Counted from the stretch's first letter, positions 1 through 9,356 are shown. The stretch: 64,000 bases of DNA from Candidatus Cloacimonadota bacterium (GCA_023228285.1 JALOBM010000003.1:18893-82892); one strand, 5' to 3'. Translations and numbers: made by a program. The notes: a model not told the origin generated them from the letters alone.

Positions 1-2238
1 GGTGCGCCAAATTGTGAATCCGGAATGATGGCGGTTTTGGCATTGCCCGGCACGGAACTAAAAGACTTTAGTATATCAAAAGCCAAGATCCGGGGGATAC
101 ACTCCCATGGAATGCTATGCTCGGAACGTGAACTGGGTTTATCGGATAGTCATGCCGGAATAATCCGTTTACCGGACGACATCGCTATCGGAGAACTGGC
201 GGATGTTATCTTCGAATTACCGGATACGATTTATGAACTGGAGATTACTCCCAATCGCAGTGATCTTCTGGGTTACAAAGGTATAGCCCGCGATCTCTCG
301 GCCCGGCTTGGCGTGGCAGTGAAGGAGCCTGAGATCAAGCTTCCGCAATTGAAGCAGTCGGCACTAAAGCTTGGGTTGCACAATGAAGAACCCCAGCTTT
401 GTCCACGTTATACTGCCAGAGTGATTGAAGGTGTGAACGTAAAGGAATCGCCGCTATGGATGAAGATCGCATTGATAAAGAGCGGTTTACGGCCAATCAA
501 TAATCTGGTGGATATTACGAACTATGTGATGATGGAGACCGGTCATCCCCTGCATGCTTTCGATTACGATGTTTTGGCATCTCGCAAAGAAGACCAGGGT
601 TATCCGGATATTGTTGTGCGCAGAGCCAGCGAAGCTGAAGGCTTTGTAGCTTTGGATTCCAAAAGCTACAGACTGAATACCGAAGACTTGGTGATTGCAG
701 ATGGTAAGAGACCTTCTGCTTTGGCAGGTGTGATGGGTTCAAAGCTATCCGGGATCAACGCAAACACCTCAAACATCGTGTTGGAGAGTGCCGCTTTCCA
801 TCCCGGGAACATCCGCAAAACTTCATATAATCACAAAATCAGCTCCGATTCTTCCTACCGTTTTGAACGCCACCTATCTGCTCGCTATGCCAAAGAGATC
901 AGCGATAGAGCTACTCAGCTTCTGGTGGAACTTGGCTGTGCCAGCGCTATGGGTGAATTGATTGATAGCTATCCTCTCGTGGAAGAAGAGATCATCCTGG
1001 GAGTTCGTCCTTCCCGCTTTGAGCATCTGGTAGGCTTTAGCATAGATCCCTCTCAGATAAAAGAGATAATGCAGAAACTGGGTTTTGTGTATCTGAAAGA
1101 CGCAGCTTACATAAAGGGACCGGTGGCAGATCTGCAGAATCTGGCGGATCCGAAAAGCGAAAAAGACAATGCTCAATACTATCGTGTACCCGGTTACCGA
1201 AAGGATGTAAGCCGGGAAGCAGATATCCTGGAAGAGCTTGCAAGGCTTATCGGTTACGATAAAGTTCCTGTTAAAACTCCGCCCAAGCAAGTGATGGACC
1301 GTCATGCATACCGGATTCAGAAAAAAGCCGCAGAATGGATGGTGGCTTGGGGAGCTTATGAGACATTAAACTACAGTTTCACTGATCCTCTACAGATGCA
1401 AAACTTGGGGATGACCGATAGTGAACTGCCCTATATAGGCCTGATCAATCCGCAAAGTAGCAATCAATCCGTGATGCGGGTATCACTGGTACCACAACTC
1501 TTGACTAATCTTGCTTATAACTTGAACCATGCTGAACGTAATGTGAGACTCTTTGAACTGGGTAAAGTGTATCTCAAGACAGCGGACGGGCATGTGGAAC
1601 CCAGACATCTGGGAGCAATCTGCACAGGTAATGTACAAGATGAACATTATAGCGCAAAAAGCAGTCAATTGGGTTACGCTTGGGCGAAAGGCTGCTTTGA
1701 AGGCCTCTTGAATAGCATCGGTCTCGATTGGAAAAGTAAAAGTATCAAGCTGCCATATCTGGTTGAGGATGAGTCGTTTGCCTATTACTTCTCCGATCGT
1801 TTACTGGGTTACTTCGGCAGAATCACAGCCCCGGTCTTGGAAGCTTGGGGGATAGATGCAACCGTATTGAAACAAGAAGTATGGATAATGAACTGGGAGA
1901 TGGAGGAATTGATATCTGCCTCCAGAACGCAAAGCATTAGCTATCGTGATATTCCCCGTCATCCGGCTGTCATAAGAGATCTCTCTTTCTTGCTGGCCGA
2001 TGCATTTAGTTATTGCGAGATCAGGGAACATATCATGGCTTTGGATAAAGGGCTTGTATTGGATGTGCAAGTCTTCGATGAGTACCGTTCAAAGCAAATC
2101 CCGGAAGGTTTTAGAAGCCTAAGCTTGCATATAGTACTACAAGACCAAGAAAAAACATTGACAGATGAACGCGTTGATCATGTCATGACATTAATTCAAA
2201 ATACACTGACAGATAAATATGATTTAAGAATGAGGTAA
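1..2238 (+). CDS. pheT: Phenylalanyl-tRNA synthetase beta subunit, 5'-truncated by window edge
   Basis: Beta subunit of the cytoplasmic alpha2beta2 class II enzyme that charges tRNA-Phe. The frame is open from base 1 and begins inside the GAPN motif of the N-terminal OB-type tRNA-binding domain. About 50-60 residues are therefore missing to the left (745 codons seen; the family is about 790-800). The ATG at 25 is internal, not a start. Downstream come the B3/B4 editing region (HPLHAFD near visible residue 182), the degenerate synthetase core (SYRFERH) and a C-terminal ferredoxin-fold anticodon-binding domain (RHPAVIRDLSF). It runs directly into a coiled-coil gene and zapA, a common bacterial order. 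Identification is secure; only the N-terminus is unseen. Confidence 0.96.
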   Translation, partial: GAPNCESGMMAVLALPGTELKDFSISKAKIRGIHSHGMLCSERELGLSDSHAGIIRLPDDIAIGELADVIFELPDTIYELEITPNRSDLLGYKGIARDLSARLGVAVKEPEIKLPQLKQSALKLGLHNEEPQLCPRYTARVIEGVNVKESPLWMKIALIKSGLRPINNLVDITNYVMMETGHPLHAFDYDVLASRKEDQGYPDIVVRRASEAEGFVALDSKSYRLNTEDLVIADGKRPSALAGVMGSKLSGINANTSNIVLESAAFHPGNIRKTSYNHKISSDSSYRFERHLSARYAKEISDRATQLLVELGCASAMGELIDSYPLVEEEIILGVRPSRFEHLVGFSIDPSQIKEIMQKLGFVYLKDAAYIKGPVADLQNLADPKSEKDNAQYYRVPGYRKDVSREADILEELARLIGYDKVPVKTPPKQVMDRHAYRIQKKAAEWMVAWGAYETLNYSFTDPLQMQNLGMTDSELPYIGLINPQSSNQSVMRVSLVPQLLTNLAYNLNHAERNVRLFELGKVYLKTADGHVEPRHLGAICTGNVQDEHYSAKSSQLGYAWAKGCFEGLLNSIGLDWKSKSIKLPYLVEDESFAYYFSDRLLGYFGRITAPVLEAWGIDATVLKQEVWIMNWEMEELISASRTQSISYRDIPRHPAVIRDLSFLLADAFSYCEIREHIMALDKGLVLDVQVFDEYRSKQIPEGFRSLSLHIVLQDQEKTLTDERVDHVMTLIQNTLTDKYDLRMR

Positions 2239-2240
2239 GG

Positions 2241-2564
2241 ATGGAAAGCCCTATTGTAAACCTGCAGGAGAGATTGCAGAAACTGATCGATCAATACAGC
2301 GCAGATAAAAAGACTATGGAAGAGCTAAAAAAGCAGTATGCACAATTAAGAGAAGAAAATGTGCAACTGATGTCTCAGATCGAAGACTATGCCAAACAAC
2401 TGGGAGAGTCCGAGAGCAGTCTGAAGAGCCTGCAAATAGAGCATAAAGAACTGGAAAACAAACACAAAGAAATGCAAAATATGCTCTTTGGCATAGAGAG
2501 CTTTGCTGATGATGCCATAAAGAAAATCGACAACATATTTCCCAAGCTTCAGGAAAGTGAGTAA
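2241..2564 (+). CDS. Small coiled-coil protein between pheT and zapA
   Basis: A 107-residue, highly charged protein that is almost entirely heptad-patterned (about residues 5-90), with no signal peptide or membrane segment. It starts 2 bases after the pheT stop, with a GAGG-type ribosome site inside the end of pheT, and is followed 3 bases later by zapA. Small coiled-coil genes directly upstream of zapA are common, and a ZapB-like or other divisome-scaffold role is a reasonable guess from size, coiled coil and neighbour. No catalytic or family-defining motif is visible, so the function is inferred from context only. Confidence 0.75.
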   Translation: MESPIVNLQERLQKLIDQYSADKKTMEELKKQYAQLREENVQLMSQIEDYAKQLGESESSLKSLQIEHKELENKHKEMQNMLFGIESFADDAIKKIDNIFPKLQESE

Positions 2565-2567
2565 AAC

Positions 2568-2834
2568 ATGCAATCAGTAGAGGTGGAGATCTTTGGGCGT
2601 CGTTTTCGCCTGAGAAGTGACAATCCCACCCGCACAGAGAGGATTGCGGCAGAATTGTCGCAACAAATAACAGAACTATATGAAACATACGAACATCTGG
2701 ATTTTGCCCGGTTACTGCTCCTTGCGTGTTTTCAACGGGAAGAAAACCTACAGAAGGCCCTGGAAGAGAACGATACCCTGAAGAGTGAACTGAACCGAGT
2801 GAACCAAATGATCGAGAAAATGATGACATTATAA
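2568..2834 (+). CDS. zapA: Cell division protein ZapA
   Basis: An 88-residue protein with the ZapA architecture. A short N-terminal beta segment (VEVEIFGRRFRLRSDNP) is followed by an alpha-helical dimerisation and coiled-coil region to the C-terminus. ZapA binds FtsZ filaments at the division site and promotes bundling. Length and opening motif fit the family (about 90-110 residues). The gene is 3 bases downstream of the coiled-coil gene. The sequence right after its stop folds as a 6S RNA, the classic location of ssrS downstream of zapA. Confidence 0.85.
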   Translation: MQSVEVEIFGRRFRLRSDNPTRTERIAAELSQQITELYETYEHLDFARLLLLACFQREENLQKALEENDTLKSELNRVNQMIEKMMTL

Positions 2835-2839
2835 CATAT

Positions 2840-3007
2840 GCCTGCGGTATGCGTGATATGGATTGCATAAAAGCCATTCACTATGAAGGGAATCGAGCCA
2901 TGGGTAGCATGCGTGCCGACTTGTTTCGGATACATAAAGCCCACAAGGTAGATACCCACCTGCAAAACGGCTTTGTAAAAAGTCAAACATACACGGTACT
3001 CGCGGGC
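2840..3007 (+). ncRNA. ssrS: Probable 6S RNA (ssrS) between zapA and rny
   Basis: The ends form a long closing stem: GCCTGC at 2840-2845 pairs with GCGGGC at 3002-3007. It continues as GGTA with TACT and CGTG with CACG, separated by small bulges. The 5' strand (CTGCGGTATGCGTGA) and 3' strand (CGGTACTCGCGGG) resemble the terminal strands of E. coli 6S RNA (CTGAGATGTTCGCAA and CGGCATCTCGGAG). The interior is weakly paired, as expected for the open-promoter-like bubble. Size (about 168 nt) and position after zapA both fit. Known role: binds housekeeping RNA polymerase in stationary phase. Exact ends are estimated. A second hairpin at 3017-3042 follows but lacks a T-tract. Confidence 0.72.
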
Positions 3008-3066
3008 CATTAATTCCGCCCTTCCCTTTCTTGGGGAGGCGTAAATAGATCGAAGGAAATATTATT

Positions 3067-4632
3067 ATGCCAAATGCATACATCATGTTGGCAATAGGCC
3101 TTGTTTTGGGCTTTGCCATTGCCTTGGTGATATACCTTGCAAAGCGAAACTCTGCTTTCAAACTGATATCACAGAGCAACCAGATAGCAGAAAACATCCG
3201 AAGAACCGCACAAACGGAAGCGGAGAACGAAAAGAAGGCTGCTCTGCTGGAAGCCCGAGAAGATTGGTTCAAGCAAAAACGCATTCTTGACGAAGAAGTG
3301 AAAGAACGCCAGCGCGAACTGCGCTTGCAGGAAAAGAAGTACAATGAGCGCCTCAGTAGTTTGGATAAACGGCTAGACTCTCTGGATAAAAAGGAAAACA
3401 GCCTCAGCGAACAAGAACGAAAGCTAAAGAGCAAAGAAGAAGAAATTCAACAGCGTAAAACAGAATATGAAGCAGTGTTGAACGAACAGAAGCAGAAGTT
3501 GGCCGAAGTGGCAGGTCTCTCCCGCGAAGAAGCCTTGGAACGCCTGCGTCAGGAATTGATTACCACTGCCAGACAGGTTGCTGCAAACGATGCCAAATTG
3601 AGCATTGAACAGATCAAGCTGGACGCTTCCAAAAAGTCTGCCGAGATCCTTTCTACTGCTATACAACGGATGGCAGTGGATCACGTTTCAGAGACCACTG
3701 TTTCGGTAGTTTCTTTGCCTTCGGACGAGATGAAAGGACGTATTATTGGGCGTGAAGGCCGCAATATCCGTACTTTCGAGAAGGCTTCCGGAGTAGATCT
3801 GATCATCGATGACACTCCTGAAGCGGTAGTACTGTCTTGCTTTGATCCCGTACGGCGAGAAATTGCTCGTTTATCCTTGGAAAAGCTCATATCAGACGGC
3901 CGCATTCATCCCGGTAGAATCGAAGAAGTGATCTCAAAGACAACCAAAGAAATGGACGAAACCCTAGTTAAGATAGGTGAAAAAGCGGTATTGGAAACCA
4001 ATATTCACAACATCTCACCAAACCTGATTAAGGTGCTTGGTCGGCTCAATTACCGTACCTCATATGGTCAAAACGTACTGCAACATTCCATCGAAGCTGC
4101 ATGGATTTGCGGGATACTGGCCGCAGAACTGGGATTGGATCAGGAGATAGCCCGCAGAGCCGGATTGTTGCATGACATTGGGAAAGCGGTTGACCACGAA
4201 TTTGACGGCACTCATGCTATTATTGGAGCAAATCTGGCCCGTAAGAACGGGGAAGGAAAGCTAATTGTAAACGCCATAGAAGCGCATCACGAAGAGGTGG
4301 AAGCCATATCGGTGTTTGCTGCCTTGGTCCAAGCTTCCGATGCCATATCCGGAGCTCGTCCCGGAGCGCGTAGAGAAATGCTGGAAACCTATATGCAACG
4401 TCTGGCCAAGCTGGAAGAGATAGCAAACTCGGTGGAGGGTGTAAACAAATCTTACGCCATTCAAGCCGGTCGAGAACTGCGCATTATCGTGGAGCCTACG
4501 ATGGTAGAAGAGAATCAGACTCCGCTGTTAGCTACAGAAATCGCAGCATCCATCGAGAAACAAGTGCAGTATCCAGGGCAGATAAAAGTGACAGTGATCC
4601 GCGAGACGCGGCAGATAGCCATGGCAAAATAG
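3067..4632 (+). CDS. rny: Ribonuclease Y
   Basis: Membrane-anchored endoribonuclease that initiates mRNA decay. The 521 residues match the usual length. One N-terminal transmembrane helix (about 5-24) is followed by a long charged coiled coil (about 30-190), a KH RNA-binding domain with the GRIIGREGRNIR loop (about 221-232), and an HD domain with HDIGKA (about 367-372) supplying the metal ligands. The start at 3067 has an AGGAAA ribosome site 8-9 bases upstream. The gene follows the 6S RNA locus and abuts ymdB with no gap; the rny-ymdB pair is conserved in many bacteria. Confidence 0.96.
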   Translation: MPNAYIMLAIGLVLGFAIALVIYLAKRNSAFKLISQSNQIAENIRRTAQTEAENEKKAALLEAREDWFKQKRILDEEVKERQRELRLQEKKYNERLSSLDKRLDSLDKKENSLSEQERKLKSKEEEIQQRKTEYEAVLNEQKQKLAEVAGLSREEALERLRQELITTARQVAANDAKLSIEQIKLDASKKSAEILSTAIQRMAVDHVSETTVSVVSLPSDEMKGRIIGREGRNIRTFEKASGVDLIIDDTPEAVVLSCFDPVRREIARLSLEKLISDGRIHPGRIEEVISKTTKEMDETLVKIGEKAVLETNIHNISPNLIKVLGRLNYRTSYGQNVLQHSIEAAWICGILAAELGLDQEIARRAGLLHDIGKAVDHEFDGTHAIIGANLARKNGEGKLIVNAIEAHHEEVEAISVFAALVQASDAISGARPGARREMLETYMQRLAKLEEIANSVEGVNKSYAIQAGRELRIIVEPTMVEENQTPLLATEIAASIEKQVQYPGQIKVTVIRETRQIAMAK

Positions 4633-5412
4633 ATGCGAGTACTCTTCTTTGGCGATGTCTTTGGCAAACCCGGCAGAAGTATTTTATGTGCTCATCTGAA
4701 GAGCATGATCAGTGAATACCGAGTCGATTTTGTGATCGCCAATGGGGAGAATCTTGCCGATGGCAAAGGCCTAACCGAAAAGACCTTAAAGCCGCTGTTC
4801 GCAGCGGGTGTGGATGCTGTTACCAGCGGCAATCACCTTTGGGATCGCGAAGAGTCCCTGGATTATATAGTTCGCGAACCCAGAATTCTAAAACCCATGA
4901 ACTACCCCAGTGCGGCTCCGGGAAATTGCAATTTCCTTTTGCAGAAGGATGACTTGTGCTTGGAGATTATCTGCCTTACCGGACAGATATTTATGCCTCC
5001 CTGCAACTCTCCTTTTGAAGCTTTTGATAGCTTTTGGAGTGGGCGGAATACGGGGACGCCTTTGTTTGTAGATATCCATGCAGAATCCACTTCAGAGAAG
5101 CGCGCAATGGGATGGTATCTGGATGGAAAAGCTGCAGTGGTGGTGGGTACTCATACCCATATTCAGACTGCAGATGAGGAGATATTGCACGGCGGAACGG
5201 CTTATATTACAGATGTTGGCATGACGGGCGCTCACAACAGCGTGATCGGAGTCCGCAAAGAAATTATACTGGAAAAGCTGAGTACTTCAGTACCGCATCG
5301 CTTTGAATCTGCTGATGGAGGTCTAATGGTGAATGCGGTTATAATAGATCTGGATGATGTTGGGAAGCGAGCAACCCACATCTCGAGACTACGTTATCCG
5401 GTGGAGGTATAG
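4633..5412 (+). CDS. ymdB: YmdB-family metallophosphoesterase (2',3'-cNMP phosphodiesterase)
   Basis: A 259-residue calcineurin-like phosphoesterase of the YmdB/DR1281 family. Metal-binding motifs appear in order: GDVFGKPGR (7-15), ANGEN (36-40), GNHLWD (about 66-71) and GTHTHIQTADE (about 170-180). Characterised members hydrolyse 2',3'-cyclic nucleotides, and in Bacillus YmdB affects sporulation and biofilm gene expression. The ATG follows the rny stop immediately and the last base of its stop is the first base of the folD GTG start, so rny-ymdB-folD are very likely co-translated. Identity is firm; the physiological role here is unknown. Confidence 0.9.
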   Translation: MRVLFFGDVFGKPGRSILCAHLKSMISEYRVDFVIANGENLADGKGLTEKTLKPLFAAGVDAVTSGNHLWDREESLDYIVREPRILKPMNYPSAAPGNCNFLLQKDDLCLEIICLTGQIFMPPCNSPFEAFDSFWSGRNTGTPLFVDIHAESTSEKRAMGWYLDGKAAVVVGTHTHIQTADEEILHGGTAYITDVGMTGAHNSVIGVRKEIILEKLSTSVPHRFESADGGLMVNAVIIDLDDVGKRATHISRLRYPVEV

Positions 5413-6365
5413 TGCCAAAAGTATTATCCGGAAAAGCAATAGCATTGGCAATCAACAAGGTTTCCAAAAGCTTGGTGGCAGAGTATGATTTGAAGCCCAA
5501 GATGCTTTTGATTCAAGTGGGAGATGATCCCGCCAGCTCTTACTATGTACAAAGTATAGTGAATACAGCTGCAAAACTTGGTTGCGAGGCAGAATTGCTT
5601 GCTTTAGTAATAGATTGTGGGCAGGAAAAGCTACTGAAAATTATTGCTGAGGCAAACGATAATCCTGATATTCACGGGATCATGATCCAGAAACCCTTGC
5701 CCAAAGACATTGATGACAGCATAATAAACATCAGTGTGAGCCCAGATAAGGATTTGGACGCTCTGCATCCGGTGAATTTGGGTAAGATACTGATGGAGAA
5801 TGAGGTGTTTTTGCCCTGTACACCTGCTGCGGTTTATTATACCATGAGATATTATGGGATAGACCCCAAGGGGAAACACACTGTGATTCTGGGGCGTTCA
5901 AACGTGGTTGGTAAGCCATTGGCAAACATCTTGCTGTGGAAGAGACCTTTTGCAAACGCCACCGTAACAATATGCCACAGCCAAACCCGGAATCTGGAGC
6001 AAATATGCAGATCGGCAGACATTCTGATTTCCGCCATTGGCAAAGCGCATTTTGTGAAAGCTGATATGATTCGTGAAGGCTCAGTATTGATCGATGTGGG
6101 GATCAATGAGATTATTAGTCCTGATGGCAGCAGCTCTTTTGTGGGAGACGTGGATTATGATGCCTGTGCCAAAAAGGCTGGTTCTATTACTCCCGTACCC
6201 GGAGGAATTGGCCGTATAACCACTTCTGTTTTGTACTTAAACTTGGTAAAAGCAAACCTGATGGCAAGAAGAATAAATAAATATGTTGACGAAATCATAG
6301 ACGTCAATTTTAGTGAAGACCATAATAAAAAACACAACCTGATGTTTGGGAGGACCGATGAGTAA
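5412..6365 (+). CDS. folD: FolD-family methylenetetrahydrofolate dehydrogenase (catalytic Lys replaced)
   Basis: Bifunctional 5,10-methylene-THF dehydrogenase / methenyl-THF cyclohydrolase family of one-carbon metabolism; 317 residues, slightly long because of a charged C-terminal tail. It has the substrate-pocket Tyr (YYVQS, Tyr45), the IQKPLP loop, DKDLDALHP, the Rossmann motif GRSNVVGKP and the C-terminal ITPVPGGIG. The residue aligned with catalytic Lys54 of E. coli FolD (motif YVASK) is Ile49 here (YVQSI). Known mutants of that Lys lose cyclohydrolase activity, so this enzyme may be a dehydrogenase only. GTG start, overlapping the ymdB stop by one base. Its end overlaps the next gene by 8 bases. 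Confidence 0.9.
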   Translation: MPKVLSGKAIALAINKVSKSLVAEYDLKPKMLLIQVGDDPASSYYVQSIVNTAAKLGCEAELLALVIDCGQEKLLKIIAEANDNPDIHGIMIQKPLPKDIDDSIINISVSPDKDLDALHPVNLGKILMENEVFLPCTPAAVYYTMRYYGIDPKGKHTVILGRSNVVGKPLANILLWKRPFANATVTICHSQTRNLEQICRSADILISAIGKAHFVKADMIREGSVLIDVGINEIISPDGSSSFVGDVDYDACAKKAGSITPVPGGIGRITTSVLYLNLVKANLMARRINKYVDEIIDVNFSEDHNKKHNLMFGRTDE

Positions 6366-8880
6366 TAAGAGATATAATCTCTTGGCAATCATCATTTTAC
6401 TGGCAGTTACAGTGCTTTCTGTAACCGGATGTGGAAAGTCAGGAAGCAGATTTGAGAACCTGCCTCCGGAGATCAGCATTACTTCATATGAAGGCTGGAC
6501 TGACGACAATGTTCCCGCCACTGTGGACACACTATCTTTCAAGTATTCATTTCAACAGAAAATCTATTGGCATGCTACCGATCCTGATGGCGTAATAACC
6601 GGCTTTGCATTCCGCGTTTTGGACGAAAACATGGAACCCATTCCAACTCCCGGATACGAATACATCAGCAGTGCTGAAGATGGCATGATCCCTGATGTTA
6701 TCTTGCAGAGTGAGACACTCCAGGGCAATTCCAAAGAAGGCTGGGCGTATCACTATCTGCCAAGTGCGGACGAGAGCATACCATTGGACAGCCCTGAAGC
6801 TGATAGAACTATATGGACTACTCAGAAATATGCTGTCATCAACTTCCCCGCTGCAGATTCCTTGGGTAATCCTTTGAATCTGATTTGCCATTTTGAAGTG
6901 ATAGCAATCGACAACCGTGGTGATATCACTGCTCAATCTGCCTGGCGTAGATTCCGCACGGATACCGCCCGTCCCACTTGCCTGATGGATACCACCAAGG
7001 GTAATCCCAACGGCAAGGATGTGGGTAGCGGCATCAAACTGAAGTTTACCATGCATGATTCTGATCCATTTATTGATGAAGTTCCACATAGATTTGAATT
7101 TCGTATGATGAAGATCAACGAAGCTGGAGTGACGGTACCTGGGACAATGACAGATTGGATTAAAACAGATGATGCAGACCGGATAGACGAGTATCTGCTA
7201 ACTGGATTTACCGATCCCCCTCTGGTATATGACTATACAGAAGACGGCGTGGATTTGGGTACAATCACCAAGATTGAAGGCCGGGCGACTGATCTTGCCG
7301 GCGCAACATCACAGCCTGCTGTGGGAGACTCTACAAATTTTATTACCTTCAAAGTAAAGCCAGGCTTTAGCCCTCGCACTTTGCTGTACCACAAAAAAAT
7401 TATTGCCTTAGGTGATAACCATTTTGATGACTACAGCAACGATAGCTATAATGTTGATACTCCGCCTGTAAGTCTTTCCGGTGGTAGGACACGCTATGGA
7501 ACATCACTTTTCAAAGAAAATATCATCCCCGAAGGCGATACCTTGGCAACTGAGATTTACTCCGTGGTTCACAGCCCGAACCTGAAGATCTGGTTACGCT
7601 GGGGTTGGTGGGGTGAATATGTGAATGATAAAGACAATACATACCCCACACATGATGAAAACGATCCGACCTCATCAAAGTTCCCCAAAAAGGTTGATGT
7701 GGTGCTCAGCGATAACTCTCCAGATCAAGATAATCCTGTGAATTACTATAGCGAGATCACCCACTATGATCTTCGCTACGACGGTAATCCTTATGTATTC
7801 CCGCCTTTCCCTGGTGAAGAGTATAATTACATGGATGAAAATGGTAAGGTATGGCTGAGACTTCCGGTTTCCTCTCCGCTTAATCAGTCTATCGTCCTCA
7901 CTACAAATATGGTAGAGCCTGGGTTCCACAAATTTGAAGTTCGTTGCGTTGACATGCAGGGAATCGCTTCTGAGAATCCCGCTGTGATAAACTTTGTGAT
8001 CAGAGAACAGATAGATCCCGCAAATCGCAGTGGTGTTCTGATTGTGGATGACGATGAAGATAACGCAAATTATTCCCCCGATGCCATAGTAGATGAGCTC
8101 TACGGAGAAATGACCAGCGGATTGGGTCTTGCTGCCAGCGATATTGATGTAGTAAAGTACAGCCCCAATGGTGTGGGTTCATTACCGACAGATGGCCGCA
8201 AGCGAAAATTGGCCTACGGTTTGCTACAGAACTACAAAATGGTGATCTATCATTGTGATCATCCGACGGTCGGCGGCAACCTGAGTAATGAGAATGACGC
8301 TCTTGCTCTTTATATGACGAATGGAGGTAACTTGGTGATATCATATTCCCGCTTTATAAAATCCAAGCTGGAAGATATATCAGTACTTACCTACAAACCG
8401 GATACCGGCTCAGAATCAAGCTTGTTAAAGGCTCTTGGACTACCAAATGTTCCCAAGCTCAAGGAATTTATCAATCCCACCAATGATGTGTTCTTTATGA
8501 AAGCAGTTGGCAATACTCAACTTGGGTATCCAGATCTTGATCTGCGCTATGAATATGAATCGGACGATGAATGGATAAATCCGGTCGTAAACCTGTTACA
8601 GGGATTTGCCGGTATTGCTTATTTCGATGATTCAAACGGAGAACAAAACCACAATGGAGAAAACATCTACTCCATCGGAGCAAAACCTGTCGATTGGCCT
8701 GTACGTCCACCTACGCAAGAGCAGTTTGATTTTTACAACGGACGCTCAATTGGGATGAGACACATCAATGGCGAGAGCAACAAAATGTCCAGAGCTTACC
8801 TGTTTACTTTCCCGCTTTCCTACATGGAAATTGAGGATAGCAAAGCCTTGATCACGAAGATCTGGTCTGAATTAATGTAA
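6358..8880 (+). CDS. Large secreted lipoprotein of unknown function
   Basis: An 840-residue protein with a lipoprotein signal peptide (hydrophobic stretch, then lipobox VTGC about 25 residues in), so probably membrane-anchored outside the cytoplasm. The ATG at 6358 is preferred over an upstream TTG because GGAGGA lies 3-9 bases before it. The body looks like several beta-sandwich or fibronectin-like segments. Around residues 560-680 there is an alpha/beta region beginning VLIVDDDEDN, reminiscent of class I glutamine-amidotransferase-like or ThuA-like folds in surface proteins. No C-terminal sorting domain is visible. It overlaps folD by 8 bases and is followed by a clear terminator. Function not recognised. 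Confidence 0.8.
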   Translation: MSNKRYNLLAIIILLAVTVLSVTGCGKSGSRFENLPPEISITSYEGWTDDNVPATVDTLSFKYSFQQKIYWHATDPDGVITGFAFRVLDENMEPIPTPGYEYISSAEDGMIPDVILQSETLQGNSKEGWAYHYLPSADESIPLDSPEADRTIWTTQKYAVINFPAADSLGNPLNLICHFEVIAIDNRGDITAQSAWRRFRTDTARPTCLMDTTKGNPNGKDVGSGIKLKFTMHDSDPFIDEVPHRFEFRMMKINEAGVTVPGTMTDWIKTDDADRIDEYLLTGFTDPPLVYDYTEDGVDLGTITKIEGRATDLAGATSQPAVGDSTNFITFKVKPGFSPRTLLYHKKIIALGDNHFDDYSNDSYNVDTPPVSLSGGRTRYGTSLFKENIIPEGDTLATEIYSVVHSPNLKIWLRWGWWGEYVNDKDNTYPTHDENDPTSSKFPKKVDVVLSDNSPDQDNPVNYYSEITHYDLRYDGNPYVFPPFPGEEYNYMDENGKVWLRLPVSSPLNQSIVLTTNMVEPGFHKFEVRCVDMQGIASENPAVINFVIREQIDPANRSGVLIVDDDEDNANYSPDAIVDELYGEMTSGLGLAASDIDVVKYSPNGVGSLPTDGRKRKLAYGLLQNYKMVIYHCDHPTVGGNLSNENDALALYMTNGGNLVISYSRFIKSKLEDISVLTYKPDTGSESSLLKALGLPNVPKLKEFINPTNDVFFMKAVGNTQLGYPDLDLRYEYESDDEWINPVVNLLQGFAGIAYFDDSNGEQNHNGENIYSIGAKPVDWPVRPPTQEQFDFYNGRSIGMRHINGESNKMSRAYLFTFPLSYMEIEDSKALITKIWSELM

Positions 8881-8905
8881 TATCCCAAACAATTATATAG
8901 AAAGG

Positions 8906-8940
8906 AGAGACCGGCTCGCTTGGGCTGGTCTCTTTTCTTT
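8906..8940 (+). terminator. Rho-independent terminator after the lipoprotein gene
   Basis: Ten-base-pair stem AGAGACCGGC (8906-8915) with GCTGGTCTCT (8924-8933), one G-T pair, 8-nt loop, followed by TTTCTTT. It closes the rny-ymdB-folD-lipoprotein run. Confidence 0.88.
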
Positions 8941-8992
8941 GGATGATTCCATTGCTAAAAGTTAATACTGCCCTATGGTTCAATATGTGCCG

Positions 8993-9054
8993 AAGCTGAT
9001 ATAAAGCCGTTATAAAGCAGTGGCCACCCGATGATAACCCCATGATATCTGCTT
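8993..9054. repeat. Palindromic repeat P, copy 1
   Basis: 62-nt imperfect inverted repeat running from AAGCTGATAT to TGATATCTGCTT around a central AGTGGCCACC. It aligns without gaps to the copies at 20424, 31798 and 49123. It lies 52 bases beyond the terminator of the upstream lipoprotein gene. Confidence 0.85.
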
Positions 9055-9183
9055 TAGTACCCGTTTACATGCCAGTAGAGTAAAGAGATAGAAAATCTTC
9101 CACATTCGATAAAGCACTTAACTGGTTGATAGAATGATAGTTGTATACTACTGGTCACGTTTCATAGCTTCTTTAATCCCGAA

Positions 9184-9356
9184 TAATGCTCTGGAGTTCA
9201 AACACCTGTGCTATCTATCTCTGATAAAATAAGTTAAAGGGTAGCTTGGACTGTATGCAATGTATAGTATCCTCCCCAGTTATTTAAGTCCATTTAACCA
9301 TATAACATAGAGGTATACAATAAGATACATAAGGTCAAATGAACTCCATTGCATTA
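9184..9356 (+). mobile_element. MITE-like element E, copy 1
   Basis: 173-bp non-coding element with terminal inverted repeats: TAATGCTCTGGAGTT at the left end, and TAATGCAATGGAGTT when the right end is read in reverse complement (13 of 15 identical). The interior continues as a long imperfect inverted repeat around 9250-9270. A diverged copy in opposite orientation lies at 49282-49450, sharing blocks such as AAAATAAGTTAA, AAGTCCATTT, TATAACATA and GGTATACA. No transposase is present, so it would be a non-autonomous element. The right end lies 123 bases before the proS start. Confidence 0.72.

Noticed and set aside
3017-3042. Hairpin CGCC-TTCCC/GGGGAGGCG after the 6S RNA
   Set aside because: Stem is good, but no T-tract follows, so it is not called a terminator.
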